64,000 nucleotides of DNA, from the NCBI RefSeq assembly GCF_000022025.1, contig NC_011886.1, forward strand, positions 2,955,209 through 3,019,208, written 5' to 3'. Shown here piece by piece: positions 24,716 to 33,719 of the stretch (positions within the stretch are counted from its first letter, which is position 1; each line of letters opens with the position of its first letter). The position numbers were made by a program, and so were the translations under genes. The notes below the pieces were generated by a model. That model was not told the DNA's origin and did no database searches. It was given only the letters and a program-made list of their open reading frames with translations. The stretch comes from Pseudarthrobacter chlorophenolicus A6 (GTDB taxonomy: Bacteria > Actinomycetota > Actinomycetes > Actinomycetales > Micrococcaceae).

Positions 24716-25647
24716 TGATCCTCGCCATTAGCGCCGCCATCCTGCTGGCAGCCATCTGCCTGCTCGGTGTCGCAGTACTCCTGCCGAGCGCCCCCACCGT
24801 GCCGCTGGACCGCCGTCGTCCGTTCGAACCCGAGCCGCCATCCTCCCTGGCCAGGTTCGCACTTTCCGCCGTCCGTTCCTTTGAACGCCTGCTTGCCGGA
24901 CGGAACATCAGCCTGTTCTCCCGCCCCCAGCTCGAGAACGCCGGCCTGCGGCTGAGCCAGGCCGAGTTCTTCCTGCTGGTGGGCATCGGCTCCGGCCTCG
25001 GCATGCTGGTGGGGACGGTCACCATCAACCCCCTGGTGGGACTCCTGCTCGCCCTGCTGGCTCCATTCGTGGGCAAGCTGGTGGTCGGTTTCCTTGCTGG
25101 CAAGCGCCGGGCGGCCTTCGACGGTCAGCTGGGCGACACCCTCCAACTCCTCTCCGGCGGCCTGCGGGCCGGGCACAGCATCCTGCGCGCCATCGACGCC
25201 GCGGCTGCTGAATCCCAGAAACCCACGTCGGAGGAGATGCGGCGGGTCATCACCGAAACCAGCCTCGGCCGGGACCTGCTGGCAGCCCTCAACGACACCG
25301 CAGACCGGATGAAGAACGAAGACTTCGTCTGGATCTCGCAGGCCATCCAGATCAACCGGGAGGTGGGCGGCAACCTTGCGGACGTGCTGGACCAGGTCAA
25401 CGAAACCATCCGCGAGCGCGCAGAGATCAAGGGCCACATCAAGGCGCTGGCCGCCGAAGGCAAGTTCTCCGCGTACATCCTGATCGCCATGCCGTTCGGG
25501 ATCGTGGCCATGCTGCTCGCCGTCAGCCCCACCTATATGAACTCCATGTTCACGCACCCGCTCGGGTGGGCCATGATCGTCGCCTCCTTCGTCCTGATGA
25601 CCGTCGGGGCCCTGTGGATGCGCAAGATCATCGACCTGAAGTTCTGA
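24715..25647 (+). CDS. tadB: TadB-like inner membrane platform protein (locus 2)
   Basis: 310-residue T2SF-family protein: N-terminal helix pair, LGDTLQLLSGGLRAGHSILRAIDAAA, INREVGGNLADVLDQVNETIRER, and two C-terminal helices. TGATG coupling with cpaF. Confidence 0.92.
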   Translation: MILAISAAILLAAICLLGVAVLLPSAPTVPLDRRRPFEPEPPSSLARFALSAVRSFERLLAGRNISLFSRPQLENAGLRLSQAEFFLLVGIGSGLGMLVGTVTINPLVGLLLALLAPFVGKLVVGFLAGKRRAAFDGQLGDTLQLLSGGLRAGHSILRAIDAAAAESQKPTSEEMRRVITETSLGRDLLAALNDTADRMKNEDFVWISQAIQINREVGGNLADVLDQVNETIRERAEIKGHIKALAAEGKFSAYILIAMPFGIVAMLLAVSPTYMNSMFTHPLGWAMIVASFVLMTVGALWMRKIIDLKF

Positions 25648-25655
25648 GGAAAGCC

Positions 25656-26540
25656 ATGAACCCGACAATCCTCCTCTCCCTGCTCCTGGTCTGCGTCCCC
25701 CTCGGCATCGTCGCCTGGTTCGTCCTCACGGTCGACCGGCAGGGCCGTGCCGCCGTCACCAACCTTTTGGCGCGCGGAGCAGCGCCCACTGCTCGTGCCA
25801 CAGACTACAAACCCAGTGTCCTGGAAGGAGTTGGCAGGCGCCTGACTCCCCCCACGTATGTGGCATTCCTGGACCGGCTGCTCGCGCTGGCCGGCCGCCC
25901 GGCATCCATGCCGCTGGGTAAGGTCCTGGGGACCAAGCTCGCTCTGGGGCTGGCCGGCGTGGGTCTCGGCCTCCATCTGACCGCTATTGGCAGCACTCCC
26001 CTGATGAAGCTGGCCGGCCTCTTTGTTTTGTTCCTGGGGTACTTCATCCCGGATCTCCTCCTCTACAGCAAGGGCCAGGAGCGCCAGAAGACAATGCAGC
26101 TGGAACTGGCCAATACGCTGGACCAGATGCTGATCTCGGTGGAGGCGGGCCTCGGTTTCGAGGGGGCCATGGCCAGGGCCGGCGATAACGGCAACGGACC
26201 ATTGGCCGAGGAACTGGTGCGCACGCTGCAGGACATGCAGGTGGGACGCAGCCGCCGCGAGTCCTACACGGCGTTGGCGGCGCGGACCAGCATTCCCGAA
26301 CTCCGCAGTTTCGTGCAGGCGGTGGTCCAGGCGGACACCTACGGCATTGCCATCAGCAGGGTGCTCCGCGTACAGGCCAAGGTCATGCGGGTCAAAAGGC
26401 GCCAGCGGGCTGAGGAAAAGGCCATGAAACTGCCCGTGATGATCCTGTTTCCACTGCTCTTCTTCATTTTCCCGGTCCTTTTCATCGCCATTCTGGGCCC
26501 GGCCGTCATCAACACCGTGGTCACTTTCACCGGACAATAG
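25656..26540 (+). CDS. tadC: TadC-like inner membrane platform protein (locus 2)
   Basis: 294-residue T2SF-family partner of TadB: LELANTLDQMLISVEAGLGFEGAMARAGD, RSFVQAVVQADTYGIAISRVLRVQA and a terminal helix pair. ATG 25656 follows GAGGAAAG at eight bases after the tadB stop. Unlike locus 1, no pilin gene follows. The next gene is the Hpt-like protein after 92 bases. Confidence 0.92.
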   Translation: MNPTILLSLLLVCVPLGIVAWFVLTVDRQGRAAVTNLLARGAAPTARATDYKPSVLEGVGRRLTPPTYVAFLDRLLALAGRPASMPLGKVLGTKLALGLAGVGLGLHLTAIGSTPLMKLAGLFVLFLGYFIPDLLLYSKGQERQKTMQLELANTLDQMLISVEAGLGFEGAMARAGDNGNGPLAEELVRTLQDMQVGRSRRESYTALAARTSIPELRSFVQAVVQADTYGIAISRVLRVQAKVMRVKRRQRAEEKAMKLPVMILFPLLFFIFPVLFIAILGPAVINTVVTFTGQ

Positions 26541-26632
26541 CTGCCTCGGAGACTGCTGAAGGATCACGCAAGGTTTACACAGGATCAGCTGAAGTAGAAC
26601 ACCGCAAGAATTCCAGGAAGTAGCCTTGAACA

Positions 26633-27142
26633 ATGCACAGTCACGATTCCGGCTCCAGCGCAGGAGGCCCGGTTCCGGGTCCGCTGCCCGCCGGGATCCC
26701 TGCGGACCGGGTCACCGCAGGCGGGAGCATCTCCGAAGGGATGAGCCCGCCAGGCCCGGCGGCTCCTGCCCAGGAATCGGTGGGACTCTTGCCGCTGGTT
26801 GACGCCGCTGTGCTGGCGGAACTGGAGGAAGAACTCGCCGGTACCGGCATGGCCCAGCGCTTCGCCCGGGACTACGCCGCCCTGTGGGAGCAGCGCTGCT
26901 CCCGCCTTGCGTCCGCAGTTCAACGGCACGACGGCGACTCCGCGCTGGATGCCGCCATCAGCCTGAAGATCAGCTCTGCCATGGTGGGCGGGCTGCGCCT
27001 TGCCAGGTTGGCTGAGCTGCTCGAAGCCATGATCCGCAGCGGTGACTTCAGCCAGGGCAAGGTGCTGATGGAATGGGTTGCCCAGGACGGCAGCCTGACC
27101 GTCACTGAACTCCGCAGCACGTACATTCTGGAAACCGGCTAG
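26633..27142 (+). CDS. Hpt-domain-like protein without the phospho-histidine
   Basis: 169 residues: a Pro/Gly/Ala-rich N-terminal half (about residues 1-48), then an alpha-helical region resembling a histidine phosphotransfer domain. The expected A-H-x-L-K-G-S-S...G pattern reads AISLKISSAMVGGLRLARLAELLE, so Ile109 occupies the histidine position and Ile113 replaces the following Gly. It therefore should not carry phosphate, though it could still bind a receiver domain. It is convergent with the response regulator gene, sharing a CTAG that supplies both stop codons. It may be cotranscribed with Tad locus 2; no terminator is seen between. The Hpt assignment is by pattern only. Confidence 0.55.
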   Translation: MHSHDSGSSAGGPVPGPLPAGIPADRVTAGGSISEGMSPPGPAAPAQESVGLLPLVDAAVLAELEEELAGTGMAQRFARDYAALWEQRCSRLASAVQRHDGDSALDAAISLKISSAMVGGLRLARLAELLEAMIRSGDFSQGKVLMEWVAQDGSLTVTELRSTYILETG

Positions 27143-27933
27143 GACACCCCGGGCTGCCTGGCTGGCGCCAGCCGGTAACCAACCCCGCGGACTGTCTGCA
27201 GCCATCGGGGCGCCACTTGGTCTTCCTTCAGCTTCCGGCGCAGGTTTCCGACGTGGACCTCGACGGCCCGTTCGTCCGATTCGCTGATGTAAGCGTCCTC
27301 GTCGTAGTACTCCCCCCGGACCGCCCGGACCAGGTCCGGCCGCGTGCACACGGCACCGCCGCCCTTCAGCAGCACGTGCAGCAGGTCGAATTCGCTGCGG
27401 GTGAGGGCCAGTTGTCCACCATCGACCTCCACGGTGCGGGTGCGCGTGTTCAATACCAGCCCGTTGTGCTGCAGGACCCCAGGGTTCTGCTGGTGCATTA
27501 CCGGGACAGCTACAGGCGGTGCCCACATGGTGGGGGCCGATTTGTGTGCACCGATCTCTTGCCTCGGCCTGCGCATCATGGCCGAGACCCTGGCCCGCAG
27601 TTCCCTGGGCCTGAACGGCTTGGCGATGTAGTCATCCGCCCCGGCATTCAGCGCGGAGAGCAGGTCCGGTTCCTCTGTCCTGCCGGTCAGCATAACCACG
27701 TATGCGTTACTGAAATGCCGGATGCGCCGGAGAACTTCAAATCCGTCAATGTCCGGCAAACCGATGTCCAGCGTGACCACGCTTGCCTGTTTGCTGCGGA
27801 CCACTTCCACCCCGGCACGCCCGTCATTTGCCGTATGCACCTCGAAGCCTGCCTGGCTGAGAACCCCCTCCAGGAGGTTCCGCACATCCGCATCATCTTC
27901 GATTACTACAGCCACACCTAGTTCGTCGTCCAT
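27139..27933 (-). CDS. OmpR/PhoB-family response regulator, orphan
   Basis: 264-residue transcription factor. The receiver domain (residues 7-120) has the acidic pair EDD, phosphoacceptor Asp56 in VTLDIGLPDIDG, Thr in VVMLTGRTEE and Lys in YIAKPFRPREL, all intact. An unusually long linker (about 124-155) leads to a winged helix (LALTRSEFDLLHVLL, ERAVEVHVGNLRRKL, WLQTVRGVGYRL). No histidine kinase gene is adjacent. Position next to the Tad clusters and the Hpt-like gene suggests, but does not prove, that it controls pilus genes. Confidence 0.92.
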   Translation of the reverse strand: MDDELGVAVVIEDDADVRNLLEGVLSQAGFEVHTANDGRAGVEVVRSKQASVVTLDIGLPDIDGFEVLRRIRHFSNAYVVMLTGRTEEPDLLSALNAGADDYIAKPFRPRELRARVSAMMRRPRQEIGAHKSAPTMWAPPVAVPVMHQQNPGVLQHNGLVLNTRTRTVEVDGGQLALTRSEFDLLHVLLKGGGAVCTRPDLVRAVRGEYYDEDAYISESDERAVEVHVGNLRRKLKEDQVAPRWLQTVRGVGYRLAPARQPGVS

Positions 27934-28280
27934 TACTGTCCCTGAGCCAGGCGGAGATGGCCCCCCTCATCGGCCCAGCGCCAATGCCACACCCGCTCCA
28001 ACCATTTATACGCTACTAGTAAGTCCAGCTGATGACATCCCCCTCAATACTGGTATTCGAAAGTCAATTATTATGACAAGACGTGTGCATTACCGGCGGG
28101 AAAGGGCCTGGTTACCGGTTGGACGGAGGAAATTCGGTGGCCCATTGTGCCCTCGCCGGGACGGTATTCGGGGGAGCCTAGACACCTTTTAGGGCTGATT
28201 CCCTGTTCCAGCGCGGGCCGCACGCGTCTTCCGGGCCCACGCCTTACGGGATGCACTTGCCACGCTTGCGAGGGTGGGGA
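27934..28280. promoter_or_regulatory. Non-coding region between response regulator and truA
   Basis: 347 bases without a supportable gene. TATAAA on the minus strand (28010-28005) is a candidate -10 for the regulator, giving a leader of roughly 65 bases; no good -35 was found. The part near 28130-28280 is GC-rich and probably contains the truA 3' end processing or termination signals, but I see no clear hairpin with a U-tract. Confidence 0.35.
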
Positions 28281-29174
28281 TCAGTGTTCCCGTCGTGCCC
28301 GGGTGAGTTCAGCACGGGCGAGCAGTTCCGTGTCTGAAGGGTAAGCGACTTCCTCGAACACCAGGGGATGCGGGGCGGCCAGCACGGACTTGGCATCACG
28401 CTTTTGGGCCAGCAGGCGCTCATACAGCCACCCGGGTTCCACGGTGCCCTCCCCCACGTACAGGGCGGAGCCGATCAGGGCCCGGACCATGTTGTGGCAG
28501 AAGGCGTCCGCCTGCACTGTGGCCACGATGGCGCCATCCTCAGCGCGGGCAAATTCGAAGCGCTGCAGTTCCCTGATGGTGGTGGCACCTTCACGGGGCT
28601 TGCAGAAGGACAGGAAGTTCTGCAGGCCCAGGAGCCGTGCGGCCCCCTGGTTCAGCAGCTCCACATCCAGCGGATTCTTGTGCCACAGCGTGAACGCGCG
28701 CTCCAGCGGATCCCACAGCGCCGGGCCGTCAGCGATCCGGTAGCTGTAGCGTCGCCACAGCGCGGAGAACCGCGCATCAAAACCGTCAGGTGCCGGTGCG
28801 ATTCCGCGGACCTGCACCGCGCCCGTCAGGTCCCCCAGCACACGGTTCAGTGCCCCGCGAAGCCTGCGCGTCATCGCAGTGGCGGGGTCGAGTTCGTGCC
28901 CCCGGGCCATCCCGAGCCACTCGCTTTCCGCAAGGTCGAGGTGGACTACCTGGCCTCGGGCATGCACCCCGGCATCTGTCCGGCCGGCGACGGTCACCCG
29001 CAGGGGACGCCGGACCAGCAGCTCGAGGGCCTCTTCGAGCGTGCCCTGGACCGTCCGGCGCCCCGGCTGGACGGCCCACCCGCTGAAGGGGCCGCCGTCG
29101 TACGAAAGATCAAGCCGGATACGCAAAAACCCGCCGCCCCCCAATACGGGGGCCGCGGGTTTTTGGTGGTTCAT
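28281..29174 (-). CDS. truA: tRNA pseudouridine synthase A
   Basis: Isomerises uridines 38-40 in tRNA anticodon stems. The 297 residues include LRIRLDLSYDGGPFSGWAVQPG, the catalytic AGRTDAGVHARGQVVHLD and the Phe/Cys-rich VQADAFCHNMVRALIGSALYVGEG. Two starts are possible. ATG 29174 adds a 16-residue preface that is written across the rplQ terminator hairpin; TTG 29126 would begin directly at the core (MRIRLDLSYDG). Neither has a strong ribosome binding site. It lies 32 bases after rplQ. Confidence 0.92.
   Translation of the reverse strand: MNHQKPAAPVLGGGGFLRIRLDLSYDGGPFSGWAVQPGRRTVQGTLEEALELLVRRPLRVTVAGRTDAGVHARGQVVHLDLAESEWLGMARGHELDPATAMTRRLRGALNRVLGDLTGAVQVRGIAPAPDGFDARFSALWRRYSYRIADGPALWDPLERAFTLWHKNPLDVELLNQGAARLLGLQNFLSFCKPREGATTIRELQRFEFARAEDGAIVATVQADAFCHNMVRALIGSALYVGEGTVEPGWLYERLLAQKRDAKSVLAAPHPLVFEEVAYPSDTELLARAELTRARREH
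29125..29164 (-). terminator. Terminator after rplQ, inside the truA 5' end
   Basis: AAAAACCCGCCGCCCCC pairs with GGGGGCCGCGGGTTTTT over 17 positions with one mismatch and a six-base loop. On the minus strand it ends in five T. It is a strong intrinsic terminator for the alpha operon, yet it lies within the long version of truA. Confidence 0.85.
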
Positions 29175-29206
29175 AGACTCAAGTCTATGCGAAGAAAATC
29201 AGCGAA

Positions 29207-29779
29207 TTACTTCGCGTCCTTCTCTTCGGCGGGAGCTTCCTCAGCGGCCGGAGCCTCTTCAGCAGCAGCTTCTTCGGTAGCGGTCTCCTCAGCGGCCGGA
29301 GCCTCTTCGGTGGCAGCTTCCTCAGCAGCGGGAGCCTCTTCAGCGGGAGCTTCCTCGGCAGCCGGAGCAGCCTTTGCAGCAGCCTGGGTAGCCTCGGCTA
29401 CAACGGCCTGCTTGGCGGAAACCGGCTCAAGAACCAGCTCGATGACAGCCATGGGAGCGTTGTCGCCCTTGCGGTTGCCGATCTTGGTGATGCGGGTGTA
29501 GCCACCGTCGCGGTTCTCCACTGCCTGGGCAATGTCGGTGAACAGCTCGTGGACGACGCCCTTGTTGCTGATCAGGCCGAGAACCCGGCGGCGGGAAGCG
29601 AGGTCGCCGCGCTTGGCGAAGGTGACAAGGCGCTCTGCGTACGGCTTCAGGCGCTTGGCCTTGGTCACCGTGGTGGTGATCCGCTTGTGCTCGAACAGTG
29701 CTGCTGCCAGGTTCGCGAGCATGAGGCGCTCGTGAGCCGGGCCGCCGCCGAGGCGCGGACCCTTAGTGGGGGTAGGCAT
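29207..29779 (-). CDS. rplQ: 50S ribosomal protein L17 with acidic repeat tail
   Basis: Large-subunit protein near the exit tunnel. The conserved core ([19 protein letters not shown] to [11 protein letters not shown]) takes about 119 residues. A tail of some 70 residues made almost only of Ala, Glu, Pro and Thr (repeats such as AEEAPA, ATEEA) follows and ends EKDAK. Actinobacterial L17 often has such a tail, but this one is long and repetitive at the DNA level. Last ribosomal gene of the alpha operon. Confidence 0.96.
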   Translation of the reverse strand: MPTPTKGPRLGGGPAHERLMLANLAAALFEHKRITTTVTKAKRLKPYAERLVTFAKRGDLASRRRVLGLISNKGVVHELFTDIAQAVENRDGGYTRITKIGNRKGDNAPMAVIELVLEPVSAKQAVVAEATQAAAKAAPAAEEAPAEEAPAAEEAATEEAPAAEETATEEAAAEEAPAAEEAPAEEKDAK

Positions 29780-29848
29780 AATTGTTTCTCCTCATGTGGA
29801 AGCCGTTGGGCGGCACACCGTGGTGCTGCCCGCCGGCCAAGGTCTGGT

Positions 29849-30859
29849 TTAGAGTTCGTCGTCGCCGAAAGCGGCGTCGTCCTCTTCGATTGCTGCGGCG
29901 CGTGCTGCGAGGTCAAAACCGGGAGGCGAGTCCTTGAGGGACAGGCCCAGTTCAACCAGCTTTGCCTTGACCTCGTCAATGGACTTGGCACCGAAGTTGC
30001 GGATGTCCATCAGGTCAGCCTCGGAGCGGGCAACGAGTTCACCCACGGTGTGGATGCCCTCACGCTTGAGGCAGTTGTAGGAACGGACGGTGAGGTCCAG
30101 ATCCTCGATCGGCAGTGCCATGTCGGCTGCCAGGGCAGCGTCGGTGGGCGACGGGCCGATCTCGATACCTTCAGCTGCGGTGTTCAGCTCACGGGCCAGA
30201 CCGAACAGTTCCACCAGGGTGGTACCTGCGGAAGCAACAGCATCGCGCGGGGCGATGGCCTGCTTGGTCTCGACATCGACAATCAGCTTGTCGAAGTCGG
30301 TGCGCTGCTCAACACGGGTTGCTTCCACGCGGAAAGTAACCTTCAGCACCGGCGAGTAGATGGAGTCGACCGGAATACGGCCGATCTCTGCGTCGCCGGA
30401 CTTGTTCTGAGCTGCCGAAACGTAGCCGCGGCCGCGCTCGATGGTCAGTTCGAGTTCGAACTTGCCCTTCGAGTTCAGCGTGGCAATGTGCAGATCCGGG
30501 TTGTGGAATTCGACGCCGGCCGGCGGAGCGATGTCCGCGGCGGTGACGACTCCGGGGCCCTGCTTGCGCAGGTAAGCCACAACAGGCTCGTCGTGCTCGG
30601 AGGAAACCGACAGGCTCTTGATGTTCAGGATGATCTCAGTGACATCTTCCTTGACACCCGGAACCGTGGTGAACTCGTGCAGCACGCCATCGATCCGGAT
30701 GCTGGTTACAGCGGCACCGGGGATGGAGGAGAGCAGGGTACGGCGGAGGGAGTTTCCGAGGGTGTAGCCGAAGCCCGGTTCCAGCGGTTCGATGATGAAA
30801 CGCGAACGGTTTTCGGAGACTACCTCTTCGGAGAGGGTGGGGCGCTGTGCAATGAGCAC
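29849..30859 (-). CDS. rpoA: RNA polymerase alpha subunit
   Basis: Assembly platform and activator contact of RNA polymerase, 336 residues. N-terminal domain: [39 protein letters not shown]-terminal domain: [43 protein letters not shown]. An acidic C-terminus [12 protein letters not shown] extends the CTD. It lies between rpsK and rplQ; rpsD is not in this operon here. Confidence 0.98.
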
Positions 30860-30938
30860 TTAGGTTTCCTTTCGGCGAGCATCCGCTATATGACGCAACA
30901 CAGGTGGTGGAAATTCGGTCTGAGACTTAACGCGCTGG

Positions 30939-30970
30939 GCTTGCCCGGCCCATTCCTGGTCCGGGCAAGC
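30939..30970 (-). other. Intercistronic hairpin rpsK-rpoA
   Basis: Perfect 10-base inverted repeat GCTTGCCCGG / CCGGGCAAGC with a 12-base loop inside the 127-base rpsK-rpoA gap. No U-tract follows on the minus strand, so RNA processing or tuning of rpoA expression is likelier than termination. Confidence 0.6.
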
Positions 30971-30986
30971 TCTGCGGCAGAAAGAC

Positions 30987-31388
30987 TTAGACGCGGCGGC
31001 GCTTCGGCGGGCGGCAGCCGTTGTGCGCTGCGGGGGTGACGTCCTGGATGGAGCCAACCTCGAGGCCTGCGGCCTGCAGCGAACGGATTGCGGTTTCGCG
31101 TCCGGAACCCGGTCCCTTGACGAAAACGTCTACCTTGCGCATGCCGTGCTCCTGCGCACGCTTTGCGGCGGCTTCGGCAGCCATCTGGGCAGCGAACGGG
31201 GTGGACTTACGCGAGCCCTTGAAGCCAACCTCACCAGAGGAAGCCCAGGAAATAACAGCGCCGGTCGGATCCGTGATGGAAACGATGGTGTTGTTAAAGG
31301 TGCTCTTGATGTGCGCCTGGCCGAGCGCGATATTCTTCTTGTCCTTCTTACGCGGCTTGCGGACGGCGCCACGAGTCTTTGGGGGCAT
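30987..31388 (-). CDS. rpsK: 30S ribosomal protein S11
   Basis: Platform protein of the small subunit, 133 residues. [43 protein letters not shown] and the C-terminal [18 protein letters not shown] are universal S11 signatures. Normal length and position after rpsM. Confidence 0.98.
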   Translation of the reverse strand: MPPKTRGAVRKPRKKDKKNIALGQAHIKSTFNNTIVSITDPTGAVISWASSGEVGFKGSRKSTPFAAQMAAEAAAKRAQEHGMRKVDVFVKGPGSGRETAIRSLQAAGLEVGSIQDVTPAAHNGCRPPKRRRV

Positions 31389-31442
31389 TTCTTCTCCTAC
31401 AGAAAGTTATTGGGGAAAGCTCCGTTAATCCCGACGGGGATT

Positions 31443-31817
31443 TTAACGGGCCTTCTTCTTGCCGGCGACGGTACGCTTCGGGCCCTTGCGGGTACGGGCG
31501 TTGGTCTTCGTACGCTGACCGCGTACGGGCAGGCCCTTGCGGTGGCGCAGGCCTTCGTAGCTGCCGATTTCAACCTTGCGGCGGATATCAGCTGCTACTT
31601 CGCGGCGAAGGTCACCCTCAACCTTGTAGTTGCCTTCGATGTAGTCACGCAGCTCAACCAGCTGGGCATCGGTCAGGTCCTTGACGCGAACGTCAGCGCT
31701 GATGCCAGTGGCGGCCAGGGTTTCGTGTGCACGGGTCTTGCCCACGCCGTAGATGTAAGTAAGCGCAATTTCCAGCCGCTTTTCGCGGGGAATGTCTACG
31801 CCAGCGAGACGAGCCAT
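31443..31817 (-). CDS. rpsM: 30S ribosomal protein S13
   Basis: Head protein contacting the P-site tRNA, 124 residues from ATG 31817 ([26 protein letters not shown]). A longer frame extends upstream but adds 17 atypical residues. The basic C-terminus [25 protein letters not shown] is normal. Confidence 0.98.
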   Translation of the reverse strand: MARLAGVDIPREKRLEIALTYIYGVGKTRAHETLAATGISADVRVKDLTDAQLVELRDYIEGNYKVEGDLRREVAADIRRKVEIGSYEGLRHRKGLPVRGQRTKTNARTRKGPKRTVAGKKKAR

Positions 31818-32002
31818 AGTGGCGGTACTCCTTGAATAAACCGGAGGTCGTAGGCAGTACACCCGCACGTTACGTACGGCCCCAGCCTCCGACCGGGGGT
31901 TAGCTGTCCAGACTCGTTAGAGCTCAATGTTCCAGATCAGCTTGTGCTGCCTTTATTTACTTGCGTGGGTTAGCAACCCAGGGTTTCCTTCAGGGAAGGA
32001 AA
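31818..32002 (-). other. rpmJ-rpsM intergenic region with small hairpins
   Basis: 185 bases. TTTCCTT / AAGGAAA (31984-32002, five-base loop) lies immediately after the rpmJ stop, and TGGGTT / AACCCA (31966-31980, three-base loop) follows on the minus strand. Both are modest. They could be partial terminators separating infA-rpmJ from rpsM onwards. Confidence 0.4.
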
Positions 32003-32116
32003 TTAGCCCTGGCGCTGCTTGTGGCGCGGGTTCTCGCAGATCACCATGACCCGGCCGTTACGGCGGATCACTTTGCACTTTTCGCAGATCTGCTTGACGC
32101 TCGGCTTGACCTTCAT
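32003..32116 (-). CDS. rpmJ: 50S ribosomal protein L36
   Basis: 37-residue protein [20 protein letters not shown] to [10 protein letters not shown]. It has the zinc-ribbon set C11-x2-C14, C27 and H32, so it is the zinc-containing form. It sits between infA and rpsM as usual. Too short for ordinary ORF calling but unmistakable. Confidence 0.97.
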   Translation of the reverse strand: MKVKPSVKQICEKCKVIRRNGRVMVICENPRHKQRQG

Positions 32117-32185
32117 GGCATTCCTTTGCGTGTGGCAGTGGTCAACTGGAGCGGCCTTCAGTTCGCACTGAAGCCGCCCAGCAAT

Positions 32186-32407
32186 TTACTTGTAGCGGTA
32201 GACGATACGACCACGGGTGAGGTCGTACGGGCTCAGCTCCACCACTACGCGGTCCTCCGGGAGGATCCTGATGTAGTGCTGACGCATCTTTCCAGAGATG
32301 TGTGCCAGAACGATGTGCTTGTTGGTGAGCTCAACGCGAAACATCGCGTTAGGCAGCGCCTCGGTCACAACGCCTTCGATCTCAATGACCCCGTCCTTCT
32401 TGGCCAT
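32186..32407 (-). CDS. infA: Translation initiation factor IF-1
   Basis: 73-residue S1-like OB-fold factor binding the ribosomal A site. ATG 32407 gives [20 protein letters not shown], with a GGAGGG site directly before it. [38 protein letters not shown] is diagnostic. Normally map is just upstream; here about 5.5 kb of unrelated genes intervene. Confidence 0.98.
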   Translation of the reverse strand: MAKKDGVIEIEGVVTEALPNAMFRVELTNKHIVLAHISGKMRQHYIRILPEDRVVVELSPYDLTRGRIVYRYK

Positions 32408-32574
32408 ACCCTCCGCTAACTGTTGTTGCCGCAGCCCTGCCGGATTGCACCGGCCATGGCCACGAACGTTTTTGTTGGATCGATTGTCCTCAGCGGGCCC
32501 AAAAGGGCGTACCAGTCCAGACAACCAACAAGCAACACTACGCCATTTGGCAGCGAAAGTTAAATCCAGCCATG

Positions 32575-33543
32575 CTAGCGCATCTGCCCGCCGTACGCAC
32601 CATAATCACCCGCCGAAGTGCTGACCGGTTCCGCGTGTGCCACACCGTCCAGGATGGCTTGGCGTACGACGTCGGCTGCCGCACTTTGCAGGGTCACCAG
32701 GCTTAGTTGCCGGGCGGCTTCGTCCGCGCGGTCCAGGGCCACGGCGCCGGTGGCGAGGCAGAACACAGTGTCGCCGTCCGCCAGGGTGTGCGAAGGATTG
32801 AGGGCCCGCGCGATCCCGGCATGGGACGCGGCAGCCGTCCGCTTGCACTCCGCCACATCCAGCACGGCGTTGGTGGCCACCACGACGATGGTGGTGTTCA
32901 GGGGCAGGTGATCGGACGTGCCGTCCCGTTGATTGAGCCTGTTGAAATCCCCTTGGGTTTCGCTTGGCCCGCCCACCGGCAGGCCCAACGCATTCACCAC
33001 GGCCAGCGCGCCGACTACCACCCCGTTGTCGAGCGTGACCGACGCCGTCCCAACCCCGCCCTTGACCTGTCCCCTGCCAATGAGTGCTCCGGCGCCGGCT
33101 CCGACGTTGCCGCGGCCCACGTCGTGCCCTTCCGTTTGCGCCGCAGCGGCGGCGGCAGCCTCGTAGCCCATCTCCGGCGTCGGACGCGCCGCAAAGTCGC
33201 CGCCCCGGCCCAGGTCGAAGATCGCGGCGGCCGGGACGATGGGCACCACTCCCCCGGGCACGGCGAAACCGCGGCCATTCTCCTCGCACCAGCGCTGCGC
33301 CCCGACGGCGGAGGCCAGGCCGTAGGCGCTGCCCCCGGCCAGCACTACCGCATCCACCTGGCGGACCAGGGTGGTGGGGTCCAAAGCGTCGGTCTCGTGC
33401 GTCGCGGGGCCGCCGCCCTGGACGTCCACCGAACCCACGGTCCCGACGGGCGGCAGCACCACCGTCACTCCCGTCAGCCAGCCGTCACCGGTTTTGTGGA
33501 CATGGCCTACCCGGATACCGGGCACATCCGTCAAAGATCCCAT
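32575..33543 (-). CDS. P1-family (DmpA/S58) peptidase
   Basis: N-terminal-nucleophile type aminopeptidase that self-cleaves into two chains. The 322 residues begin [30 protein letters not shown]. Family stretches are [43 protein letters not shown] and [21 protein letters not shown]. In the last, Asn-Thr is the expected self-processing site, with Thr in place of the Ser of DmpA. Natural substrate unknown. It runs toward infA and is not part of its operon. Confidence 0.85.
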   Translation of the reverse strand: MGSLTDVPGIRVGHVHKTGDGWLTGVTVVLPPVGTVGSVDVQGGGPATHETDALDPTTLVRQVDAVVLAGGSAYGLASAVGAQRWCEENGRGFAVPGGVVPIVPAAAIFDLGRGGDFAARPTPEMGYEAAAAAAAQTEGHDVGRGNVGAGAGALIGRGQVKGGVGTASVTLDNGVVVGALAVVNALGLPVGGPSETQGDFNRLNQRDGTSDHLPLNTTIVVVATNAVLDVAECKRTAAASHAGIARALNPSHTLADGDTVFCLATGAVALDRADEAARQLSLVTLQSAAADVVRQAILDGVAHAEPVSTSAGDYGAYGGQMR

Positions 33544-33719
33544 GCACCCAATTCTGCGCCTTCACCTGCGCAAACAGCATGGAAACGGCAACCGAAGGCT
33601 CGGCCAACAGTTCGTGCCCGGGCCGCTTTTCGGGCTTCCCGCCGGTGGCCGTGTGGTGGAGTGAGAGTCGACTTCCTGACCGTGTGCCTGCTCCCAGGCC
33701 CCCTTTCCAGAAGAGACCC

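Noticed and set aside
10943..26540. Type IV secretion or competence system
   Set aside because: The gene set (Flp, TadE/G, CpaB/E/F, TadB/C) is specific for Tad pili; no ComEA/EC or VirB components.
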